Assembly: GCA_965249895.1 (NCBI GenBank)
Contig: CBDFNC010000005.1
Location: 1,984,001-2,048,000, forward strand
Direction of reading: 5' to 3'
From: CBDFNC01 sp965249895
GTDB lineage: Bacteria; Pseudomonadota; Gammaproteobacteria; Enterobacterales; CBDFNC01
Length of the DNA stretch: 64,000 bases
In this document: positions 36,727 through 43,832 of the stretch, piece after piece
How the letters are laid out: each line of letters starts with the position of its first letter
Position numbering within the stretch: position 1 is the first letter of the stretch
The notes under the pieces: generated by a model
The model's database searches: none
Seen by the model: the letters and a program-made list of their open reading frames with translations, nothing else
What the model was told of the DNA's origin: nothing
Program-made: the position numbers and the translations under genes

Positions 36727-36918
36727 TTATTTATAGGTTTGATACCAGCTGGCGCCAGGTGACGTTTCGATGTGAGAAACCAGCTGGTCAATTTTTTCAG
36801 TTTGCGCCACCATCACGTAAGCATTAAAAATGGCCATCACCGACAACGATGTAAACAACAATCTGTAAATCAGCAGGCTGCGTTTAAGCTTTTTATTTTC
36901 CTTGTCTAAGTTAGCCAT
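36727..36918 (-). CDS. Small single-pass membrane protein, unknown function
   Basis: 63 residues: a charged start MANLDKENKKLKRSL, one hydrophobic helix at about 15-38 (LLIYRLLFTSLSVMAIFNAY), then a short hydrophilic tail. A strong AAAGGGGGT site precedes the ATG, which supports real expression. It converges on the kinase gene with only nine bases between stops. I do not recognise the family. Confidence 0.6.
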   Translation of the reverse strand: MANLDKENKKLKRSLLIYRLLFTSLSVMAIFNAYVMVAQTEKIDQLVSHIETSPGASWYQTYK

Positions 36919-37061
36919 TTTTAACCCCCTTTAAAATGAACAAACTCAATATAGGTCAGGCAAGATTGGAAATCACCTAACCATTTGGGTGGTTTTTACA
37001 CCTTTTACGCAGAATATCTACTGTCATGACAATGGCAGTCTTACGTTGTTATTGCCGCGTA

Positions 37062-37182
37062 TTCACTCATTGTCAACTTGTCTGGTATGGTCCGCTCTCG
37101 GTCCAGCGACTTTGATCTGACTCGAGTGCGCGCGGCAAGGGCACTGGATTATCGGGTCAAGCCCGATAATGACGGTGTGTAC
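37062..37182 (-). repeat. Dispersed repeat B, single copy
   Basis: Contains CTGGTATGGTCCG, then GGATTATCGGGTCAAGCCCG and ATAATGACGG; the GATTATCGGG-TCAAG-CCCGATAAT part is a hairpin. It is directly followed by a copy of repeat A. The same element is tandemly arrayed at 43194. Confidence 0.8.
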
Positions 37183-37189
37183 TGATAAC

Positions 37190-37261
37190 AAACACAGCGA
37201 TCGCTATATTCGCCGAACATACATACATGCATTTAACATCCTGAAATGGATTCCACGCCTA
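37190..37261 (+). repeat. Dispersed repeat A, copy 7 (shortened)
   Basis: AACACAGCGATCGCTATATT to GGATTCCACGCCTAC. Its right edge supplies the TAG stop codon of the chalcone-isomerase-like gene on the minus strand (TTTGTAGGCG). Confidence 0.75.
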
Positions 37262-37753
37262 CAAACCCAATAGCTTCTCTCTTAGCTGCTTAAGCCTGGT
37301 ATTAGGTGAAAGCCAGATATCCAGAAACGCCTGGGCAAATTCAGGATCCATGATCTTACCTAGTAAGACTTCATTTTTAAAAAATGCGCTCGCTTTGCTC
37401 TGATCAACAAACAGGGTTAGTTTCTCATCAGCTCTCACATCAGACCAAATCACCGATAATTGATTTAACCAACGCTGTCGTTGCTCCTGTTTTTTGCCCA
37501 TCCGCTTGAGCTCTTCATCGGTGATATCCAGTAGCTGATTAAGTTTGATCGACATATGCGGCTCAATTTGAAACGCCATAGGAAAGCTGTTGTCGTATTC
37601 CCCGGATCGAGTGTATAAGCTGGCATGATAAACGGTGAACCATAAGCGACTGTATTTACCGTCGCCAACCTGCGGTAACTCACTCCAGGGGCTAGCCCAT
37701 AATTGGGCGCTAAATAAGATAAGTAATCCCATACTCGCTAATTTAATGTGCAT
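37259..37753 (-). CDS. Chalcone-isomerase-like periplasmic protein
   Basis: 164 residues from the ATG at 37753, which has GGAG nine bases upstream; an in-frame upstream start is unlikely. A signal peptide MHIKLASMGLLILFSAQLWA is cleaved before SPWSELPQVG. The fold-family landmarks are WFTVYHASLYTRSGEY and a helical middle ending GLNPELAQAFLDIWLS-type. Bacterial members of this family lack known enzyme activity and are found in the periplasm. The stop is provided by repeat A. Confidence 0.8.
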   Translation of the reverse strand: MHIKLASMGLLILFSAQLWASPWSELPQVGDGKYSRLWFTVYHASLYTRSGEYDNSFPMAFQIEPHMSIKLNQLLDITDEELKRMGKKQEQRQRWLNQLSVIWSDVRADEKLTLFVDQSKASAFFKNEVLLGKIMDPEFAQAFLDIWLSPNTRLKQLREKLLGL

Positions 37754-38004
37754 CACAACCACTCCTTCACTGCACAACAAACTTTGTTGGAACATCTTGT
37801 TTCTCGGTTATTCTCAGTTTCTGCTTACCAAACCCTGTGCTCTTAGGGGCTAACCACTAACAGCACAGGACTCGGTGAGGGCCGCTGATACCTTTCTACA
37901 AAACCAACCTGTACAATAAATAACCAGCAATCTCCGTGCCATGGCAGCTTTTTCTGATTGAGCTAGGATAGATAGATACTAACTACCTGAATAAATACTT
38001 CTTT

Positions 38005-38943
38005 GTGGCAAAAATATCAGAGACAAAAATTTGGCTCGGACGCCAGCATGACAACGAGCAGCCTCTGACCGACAGGTGGCACAACAAAGTTTGCCGCTAT
38101 CAGGAAGCTCTCGCCCCTGGGGTTTGTCTTATCGGATTCCCCTGCGATCTCGGGGTAAGAAAAAATAAAGGCCGTCACGGCGCAGCAAAAGGACCGGAAG
38201 CAATACGACGCGCCTTAGCCAATATCGCCTGGCATATAAACCGACCCGTTTACGATGTAGGCAATTTAGATTGCGAGTGGAACGAGCTACATAGAGCACA
38301 AAAACATTTGGGCAATTTAATCGACACTGTTCTTAGTGAGGGGCATTTTCCGTTAGTATTAGGTGGCGGACACGAAATGTCATTTGGCGGCTTTCAGGGT
38401 TTGCTCAAACAAAAAAAACCGGCAGAGTCTATCGGCATCCTCAATTTTGACGCCCACCTCGACCTGGGAGAGCCTATATCGGGTGGTACCTCTGAGACCC
38501 AGTTTTACCAGGTTGCACAAACATGCCATTGGGCTTCTACTGCATTTCACTACTTATGCCTGGGAGTGAGCAAAACTAGCAATACCCAGGCCCAGTTTGC
38601 TAAGGCCAAGGAGTTAGGAGCTCAGTATAAGCTGGACTCAGATATAAACTGGTTTAATCTCGAACACCTGAAGGCGTGTATCAATACCTTTATTAACGCC
38701 GTGGATACCTTGTATATCAGCATCGATTTAGATGTCTTACCCGCCCATGTTGCGCCTGGGGTAAGCTCCCCTACCCCATTTGGCGTTCCGCTGGATTTGC
38801 TGGAGTATTTGCTGCAACACAGTAAGGACAAGGCTGGTTCCAAGTTAAGGCTGGCGGATATCGCCGAGTACAACCCCAACTTTGATCAAGACAAACGCAC
38901 TGCTAATGTTTCAGCCCGCCTTGTTAATTTGCTGGCGAGTTAA
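38005..38943 (+). CDS. hutG: Formimidoylglutamase
   Basis: 312 residues with a GTG start. It is an arginase/ureohydrolase fold with the two manganese sites: GGGHEMSFGG near 121, NFDAHLDLG near 147 and SIDLDVLPAHVAPGVSSP near 243. The N-terminal KNKGRHGAAKGPEAIRRAL is typical of formimidoylglutamase, which splits formimidoyl-glutamate to glutamate and formamide in histidine breakdown. No other hut gene is in the window, so it stands alone. Confidence 0.88.
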   Translation: MAKISETKIWLGRQHDNEQPLTDRWHNKVCRYQEALAPGVCLIGFPCDLGVRKNKGRHGAAKGPEAIRRALANIAWHINRPVYDVGNLDCEWNELHRAQKHLGNLIDTVLSEGHFPLVLGGGHEMSFGGFQGLLKQKKPAESIGILNFDAHLDLGEPISGGTSETQFYQVAQTCHWASTAFHYLCLGVSKTSNTQAQFAKAKELGAQYKLDSDINWFNLEHLKACINTFINAVDTLYISIDLDVLPAHVAPGVSSPTPFGVPLDLLEYLLQHSKDKAGSKLRLADIAEYNPNFDQDKRTANVSARLVNLLAS

Positions 38944-39019
38944 GTTTGCTGTTCGGTTAGAAACACCAGCCCACTTGAGTAAATACCGGCTTGACTGACC
39001 CCTCGTAGCTTTGAATTGA

Positions 39020-39300
39020 CTTGATCGCGCGCGGTAAGGACGCTGGATTACCGGGTCAAGCCCGATAATGACTGTGTATGCTGATAGCAACGCGACCACA
39101 GTCATTGTCAGCTCGCCTGGTATGGTCCGACCTCTCGGTCCAGCGGCTTAGGCTGGACGTGACACTGCTAGCTTGGGTGGCCGCTGCTAGGACGCTGGAT
39201 TACCGGGTCAAGCCCGATAATGACGGTACGCGCTGTAGCCAACACGATCACAGTCATTGTCAGCTCACCTGGTATGGTCCGACATCTTGGTCCAGAGGAC
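39020..39300 (-). repeat. Dispersed repeat B, two tandem copies
   Basis: Two copies, each with GCTGGATTACCGGGTCAAGC and CAGTCATTGTCAGCTC-CCTGGTATGGTCCGAC. On the minus strand the second copy reads CCAGGTGAGCTGACAATGAC. This is the exact target matched by the guide segments of the IS1111-type element at 46769. Confidence 0.85.
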
Positions 39301-39475
39301 TGGGACTGTTCGACACTTTAAAAACGATCTCAAGAAAGGATGCTAGCCCCCAAAATTCGAACCACCAACTACACAATAAGGCTAAAAAATAGCATTTCTA
39401 CACCAAAGCTTTTCATAAAATTCCCAAATCTCACATTAACCATTAAAATGCCCTTTTAACCAAAGAAGCATATAT

Positions 39476-40390
39476 ATGTCTAACCTGATCCTGGTACTTG
39501 GCGCTACCGCCAGCGGCAAAACTCGCCTGGGAGTTGAACTCGCTCAATTGCTGCAAGGCGAAATTATTTCCGCCGACTCTCGCCAGGTCTATAGAGGGCT
39601 GGACATAGGCTCAGGAAAAGATCTGGACGAGTACGGTGACACGCCATACCATCTGATTGATATTATCGAGCCCGGTGAGGAATACAGTGTTTATCAATTT
39701 CAACGTGATTTCGTCCAGGCGTTTCAAACCATTGAGCAGCATAGTAAGCTGCCTATTTTAGTCGGTGGTACCGGACTATATATAGATGCTGTTTTGGATG
39801 GCTATCGGTTTGTGCAGGTGGAAGAAAACCAGGCCCTGCGCGCGCAACTGGCAGTCCTGGAAACAGCGGAGTTACAGCAGTACTTACTTAAACTCAAACC
39901 AGAGCAGCACAATACAACGGACTTAGTCGACAGAAAGCGTATGGTTCGCGCCATAGAAATAACCGTTGCAGAGCAAGCGGGTACAGGTAAGGCTCAGGAG
40001 TTACCCAAATTCACCCCTACTATTTTTGCCATTTGCTGGCCTCGTGAAGTGCTCAGACAGAGAATTAGCAGCAGATTATCTGAACGCCTGGAGCAAGGCC
40101 TGGTCGCCGAGGTCGAAGGACTAATCAAACAGGGAGTAAGCCAGGAAGTGATGGAATACCTCGGTCTGGAATACCGCTTTGTCAGCAGGTACGTGCTAGA
40201 ACAACTTAACTTCAATGATATGCAGCAAAAACTAAATTCCGCCATTCATCAATATGCTAAACGTCAGGAAACTTGGTTACGTCGACTGGAAAAAAAGGGT
40301 CACACCATCCATTGGCTCGATGGTGAGCAATGCCCACTTTCTCAAGCTCTGACCGTACTGCGTCAACAAAACGACAACAGTCCTCAGTGA
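39476..40390 (+). CDS. miaA: tRNA dimethylallyltransferase, Bacteroidetes-like form
   Basis: 304 residues. The P-loop GATASGKTRLG is at about 9-19, then ISADSRQVYRGLDIGSGKDL and PILVGGTGLYIDAVLDG, the MiaA core. The DIGSGKDLDEYG-PYHLIDIIEPGEEYSVYQFQRDF pattern recalls the Bacteroidetes type rather than the usual gammaproteobacterial MiaA, and the gene is not next to mutL/hfq. It would add a dimethylallyl group to A37 of tRNAs reading UNN codons. Likely transferred, possibly a second copy; this is from memory of family patterns. Confidence 0.8.
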   Translation: MSNLILVLGATASGKTRLGVELAQLLQGEIISADSRQVYRGLDIGSGKDLDEYGDTPYHLIDIIEPGEEYSVYQFQRDFVQAFQTIEQHSKLPILVGGTGLYIDAVLDGYRFVQVEENQALRAQLAVLETAELQQYLLKLKPEQHNTTDLVDRKRMVRAIEITVAEQAGTGKAQELPKFTPTIFAICWPREVLRQRISSRLSERLEQGLVAEVEGLIKQGVSQEVMEYLGLEYRFVSRYVLEQLNFNDMQQKLNSAIHQYAKRQETWLRRLEKKGHTIHWLDGEQCPLSQALTVLRQQNDNSPQ

Positions 40391-40525
40391 AACGCATAGT
40401 CACTCAGCGAGTTAAATGAGTCTGATGACACCTTCGGCTAATCAGTATCTGCAGTCCCCTAAGCTTTTGTAGATACGTAATCGTACAACCTGATTAGTTT
40501 CCATGCTGAAACGCCAAATTCACAA

Positions 40526-40592
40526 CCGAGGAGCAGATGCCTCTTTGCGGAGGATCGTGCGAACACAGCGAAGTAGTGGGGTTCGCCTTTGT
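40526..40592 (+). repeat. Dispersed repeat A, copy 8 (partial)
   Basis: GGAGCAGATGCCTCTTTGCG, then GAACACAGCG and GTTCGCC. It has only the left half; the TCATCCCTGAGATGG part is absent. Confidence 0.6.
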
Positions 40593-40680
40593 CCATATTT
40601 AGGAAAACCATTCAAAGAATTGTCATATTTACCGGTTAAGCTAATCTTGTTTTCTAAATAGACTTAGCTGAGCATTGCTT

Positions 40681-40842
40681 ATGTGGGTAGGCAGACCTGT
40701 TTCATATCCAAGACGGAACTGTGACTTTAGTGAAGGCGTGGTGATTAGCCACGATTTCACTACGGGAAGGGTCACCGTCCGAGACTATTGCGGCGAATTA
40801 TGGACTGGGCAGCTTCATTTAATTAGCTTGCTCCATACCTGA
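40681..40842 (+). CDS. Possible 53-residue protein
   Basis: ATG at 40681 to TGA at 40842, reading MWVGRPVSYPRRNCDFSEG and VVISHDFTTGRVTVRDYCGE. It has mixed strand-forming residues and even amino-acid use. It is closely followed by a terminator at 40864, which suggests a short transcription unit. No clear ribosome site. The family is unknown to me. Confidence 0.45.
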   Translation: MWVGRPVSYPRRNCDFSEGVVISHDFTTGRVTVRDYCGELWTGQLHLISLLHT

Positions 40843-40863
40843 CTACTACACTGCTTTTTTGCC

Positions 40864-40888
40864 ATGGGAGCCTGCCTCCCATTTTTTT
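40864..40888 (+). terminator. Rho-independent terminator after the 53-residue frame
   Basis: ATGGGAG, loop CCTGC, CTCCCAT, then seven Ts: a perfect seven-base stem. Confidence 0.88.
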
Positions 40889-40942
40889 ATCTCCATGTTT
40901 CCTATAAAGTAACCACTGCCTTAATAAATCGAGTGGCGAATT

Positions 40943-41644
40943 ATGGAAAATTTCACATGGCGGCTAATTGAGCAACAACTGAGTACTTCGGTTGAACAAG
41001 CTCTGGCAGAGGAAACCAACCTATTAAAGCAGGCAGCTATTTCTGGTAAAGCTATTGCAAGAATTTGGGAAAATCCGAAATCTATTATTGTGACCAGAAA
41101 GGAACGCCGCTTACCTGACTTCACCAGAGCTTGTGAATTGATGCAGCAGCAAGGCTGGCCGGTATATGTCAGGGACACTGGCGGCACAGCCGTCCCCCAC
41201 TATCCGGGGATCTTACATCTTTCCCTGTTTATCCCTAAATCTCTGGCAACTCCAACTCTTGATGATATTTACCTGCTGTTATGCAATAAATTACAACTAT
41301 TATTAGCCCAGTTTGACGTACCCAGCGGTTTCGATTTTGTCGATAATTCATTTTGTGACGGCAAATATAACCTGGTAGTAAACCATAAAAAAATAACGGG
41401 AACCGCGCAAAAGTGGCTGGCACCAACTCAATCCCAGCAGGGTGCTATTTTGGCGCAAGCCATGTTAATGGTTGAAGGAGATATTTATCAGGGTACCAAG
41501 GCGGTGAACCAGTTCTATCAGCTGGCAGGCAGCGACATCGTTTTTGATCCGAGTGTTTCAACCTCTTTATTACAGGAATTAAATGAACCTCGGGATTTGT
41601 TAACCAGTCAGGTCAGAAACCAGTTAGCCCGTTTATTTTCTTAG
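40943..41644 (+). CDS. Lipoate-protein ligase family protein (BPL/LplA/LipB fold)
   Basis: 233 residues. The fold's landmarks are RIWENPKSIIVTRKERR near 38-54, VYVRDTGGTAVPHYPGILHLSL near 74-95 (the lipoyl-AMP loop with the RRxGGG-like RDTGGT), and the later NLVVNHKKITGTAQKWL with the conserved lysine. It is shorter than LplA and lacks its C-terminal domain, so the activity may be octanoyl/lipoyl transfer or adenylation only. It stands alone, without lipA or lipB. Confidence 0.8.
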   Translation: MENFTWRLIEQQLSTSVEQALAEETNLLKQAAISGKAIARIWENPKSIIVTRKERRLPDFTRACELMQQQGWPVYVRDTGGTAVPHYPGILHLSLFIPKSLATPTLDDIYLLLCNKLQLLLAQFDVPSGFDFVDNSFCDGKYNLVVNHKKITGTAQKWLAPTQSQQGAILAQAMLMVEGDIYQGTKAVNQFYQLAGSDIVFDPSVSTSLLQELNEPRDLLTSQVRNQLARLFS

Positions 41645-41739
41645 CGAATGCTCATCCTGAAACGCTATTCTGTCATTCTCGCGTAGGCGGTGGTCCGACA
41701 CTCGGAACCCGGAATGGTTTTGTGGCAAAGAATGCTGGA

Positions 41740-41805
41740 TTCGCAGAACGTTCATACGTGCATCCGTTCATTGAACATCTCATCCCTGAGATGGATTCTG
41801 CTCCT
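41740..41805 (+). repeat. Dispersed repeat A, copy 9 (right half)
   Basis: AGAACGTTCATACGTGCATC to GATGGATTCTGCTCCTAT. It is preceded at 41650-41735 by a piece of repeat B (GGTGGTCCGACACTCGG). It ends two bases before the GGCT gene stop. Confidence 0.75.
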
Positions 41806-41807
41806 AT

Positions 41808-42404
41808 CTATAATCTCAACGCTTTTCGGCGATAAGAAATATGTTGAGACAACAGCTCATCGATTGTACCCAGTAAGTGATCATCCATCAGTTCGGGGCG
41901 GGGATACATAGGCTCTGCCCTGTCATCAACCCAGTGCTCCAGCCAATGCTGAGTTTCAGTAATAAACTCCTTGGCGAAATCGTTACCGTATTCCAAACAA
42001 CCTCTCAGGCATACATCAAGATAAGATTGAATAATAGGACGCTTAAAATCCGGCAGCGAAGCATGCCTGCATATATAGGTATAAACCTTGGTTTGCCCGG
42101 GTAACTCAAAGTCCGATAAAGTAAAAATTTCGTTATGCTGCACTTCTATTCTGTGATATTGCTTTTCCCGTTTATCCAGCTCAGGTAGAAAGGCTTCTTC
42201 TATAGGAACCAGCACGCCATTGGTATATGCGTTTTCTTCCTTTAAAATAACCACTGCGGTACGCCCCTCTACCCCATCGAGGCAACTCCAGTAACGCTTG
42301 TAGCCTTTAATGCGTGCAGCATGGGCATCTGCCGTAGGAAACGTTCTACTACGACTGGATTTATCGATTAAGCTGCCGTAACCAAAGATATAGATCACCA
42401 CCAA
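41808..42404 (-). CDS. Gamma-glutamylcyclotransferase (AIG2-like) family protein
   Basis: 198 residues starting VIYIFGYGSLIDKSSR; FGYGSL is the substrate-binding signature of the family near residues 7-12. The catalytic glutamate is expected near the VLVPIEEAFLPELDKREKQY segment (about 64-83), where PELDKRE matches the usual D-x-R-E element. Members cleave gamma-glutamyl or related amide bonds with release of 5-oxoproline; the substrate here is unknown. It stands alone. Confidence 0.82.
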   Translation of the reverse strand: MVVIYIFGYGSLIDKSSRSRTFPTADAHAARIKGYKRYWSCLDGVEGRTAVVILKEENAYTNGVLVPIEEAFLPELDKREKQYHRIEVQHNEIFTLSDFELPGQTKVYTYICRHASLPDFKRPIIQSYLDVCLRGCLEYGNDFAKEFITETQHWLEHWVDDRAEPMYPRPELMDDHLLGTIDELLSQHISYRRKALRL

Positions 42405-42597
42405 ACTCCTTCAACAACAAATACCCACCTAATGAGCATAGATGAGCTAAGACTCCTTGTAGTCATAGCTCGACATCAGGATTAACAACAGCAATAGATC
42501 TGGCATAAATACTGCTTAGTTAATACAGCGAAATGAATAACTGCTGAAAAATAGCATACAGCTCGATCGTGGACATAAGCTGTTGAGGAATAAAAAA

Positions 42598-43191
42598 ATG
42601 AAAAAAGTACTATCTCACCTAACATTCGGTAGCCAGCTCACCCTAATGATGACCTGGATGTTGCTATCCAGTACGCTCCTGTTAGTAGCTCCCTTACCCA
42701 TGATGGAAGCCAGTGGCATACTCGAGTGGAAGCAAAATTATACACCTCACTTGACTCTGGCATTAATCCTGTCCATTTCCTATTTTTTCGCCAAGCTTAT
42801 CCTGCACTTTCAGAACAGCTTAACAAACAGATCTAACTCACTGAAAGAAAAGGGTAAGTTGGAGTCTATGGTACAAAAGATGGACTTCGAAGAAAAAGCC
42901 GTATTAAGGGAGTTTGTGATCCAGCGAAAGAATGTGTTATCACTGCCTTTAAATGAACCGGCAATCGCTAACTTACTGGAAGCTGGCGTATTATCCCCCG
43001 CCATTCCCACTCAGGAAATCACAGGTGAACGCCGCATCGTTAAACTATCCATCTCACTGGATGCTCGTCCGTTACTCACCCATAAAATACTTGGCCTACC
43101 TGTCGGAAAAATGACGGAAGAGGAAGCTGAAATGTTAAAATCTGCACGTCCCGAATACGCCCGTCAAAACTTTATCGGTATCCGCAGCTAA
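42598..43191 (+). CDS. Superinfection exclusion B (SieB) family membrane protein
   Basis: 197 residues from the ATG at 42598, behind a GAGGAAT site. There are two membrane helices, at about 14-38 and 53-73, then a cytoplasmic part reading MDFEEKAVLREFVIQRKNVL and a short C-terminal domain ending RPEYARQNFIGIRS. This two-helix plus LREFVIQ layout is that of proteins called SieB-like in Vibrio and Shewanella. P22/lambda SieB aborts infection by other phages; whether this chromosomal homologue does so is untested. No phage genes surround it. Confidence 0.7.
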   Translation: MKKVLSHLTFGSQLTLMMTWMLLSSTLLLVAPLPMMEASGILEWKQNYTPHLTLALILSISYFFAKLILHFQNSLTNRSNSLKEKGKLESMVQKMDFEEKAVLREFVIQRKNVLSLPLNEPAIANLLEAGVLSPAIPTQEITGERRIVKLSISLDARPLLTHKILGLPVGKMTEEEAEMLKSARPEYARQNFIGIRS

Positions 43192-43193
43192 AC

Positions 43194-43822
43194 CAGGCAA
43201 GCTGACAGCGACGTTCACCGTCATTATCGGGCTTGACCCGATAATCCAGTGACCTTACAGCGCGTATCCAAGCTAACATTGTCATGCCCAGCCCAAGCAA
43301 CTGGGCCGAGATGTCAGACCATACAGGCAAGCCGACAGCGACGTTCATCGTCATTATCGGGCTTGACCCGATAATCCAGTGCCCTTGCAACGCGTATCCA
43401 AGCTAACAATGTCACGTCCAGCCCAAGCAGCTGGACCAAGATGTCGGACCATACCAGGCAAGCTGACAGCGACGTACACCGTCATTATCGGGCCTGACCC
43501 GATAATCCAGTGACCTTACAGCGCGTATCCAAGCTAACATTGTCATGCCCAGCCCAAGCAACTGGGCCGAGATGTCAGACCATACCAGGCAAGCTGACAG
43601 CGACGTACGCCGTCATTATCGGGCTTGACCCGATAATCCAGTGACCTTGCAGCGCATATCCAAGCTAACATTGTCATGCCCAGCCCAAGCAACTGGGCCG
43701 AGATGTCGGACCATACCAGGCAAGCCGACAGCGACGTTCACCGTCATTATCGGGCTTGATCCGATAATCCAGTGACCTTGCAGCGCGTATCCAAGCTAAC
43801 AATGTCACGTCCAACCTAAGCC
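43194..43822. repeat. Tandem array of repeat B, 131-bp unit, nearly five copies
   Basis: The phrase CAGGCAAG recurs at 43194, 43324, 43455, 43586 and 43717, so the period is 130-131 bp. Each unit holds CGTCATTATCGGGCTTGACC CGATAATCCAGTG (a hairpin), CAAGCTAACATTGTCATGCC and CTGGGCCGAGATGTC. Units differ by a few bases only, which implies recent expansion. The array fills the gap between the SieB-like gene and the MOSC fusion gene. Confidence 0.95.
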
Positions 43823-43832
43823 ACACCATCAA

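Noticed and set aside
43194..43822. CRISPR array
   Set aside because: The period of 131 bp with almost identical whole units has no variable spacers, and no cas genes are near.
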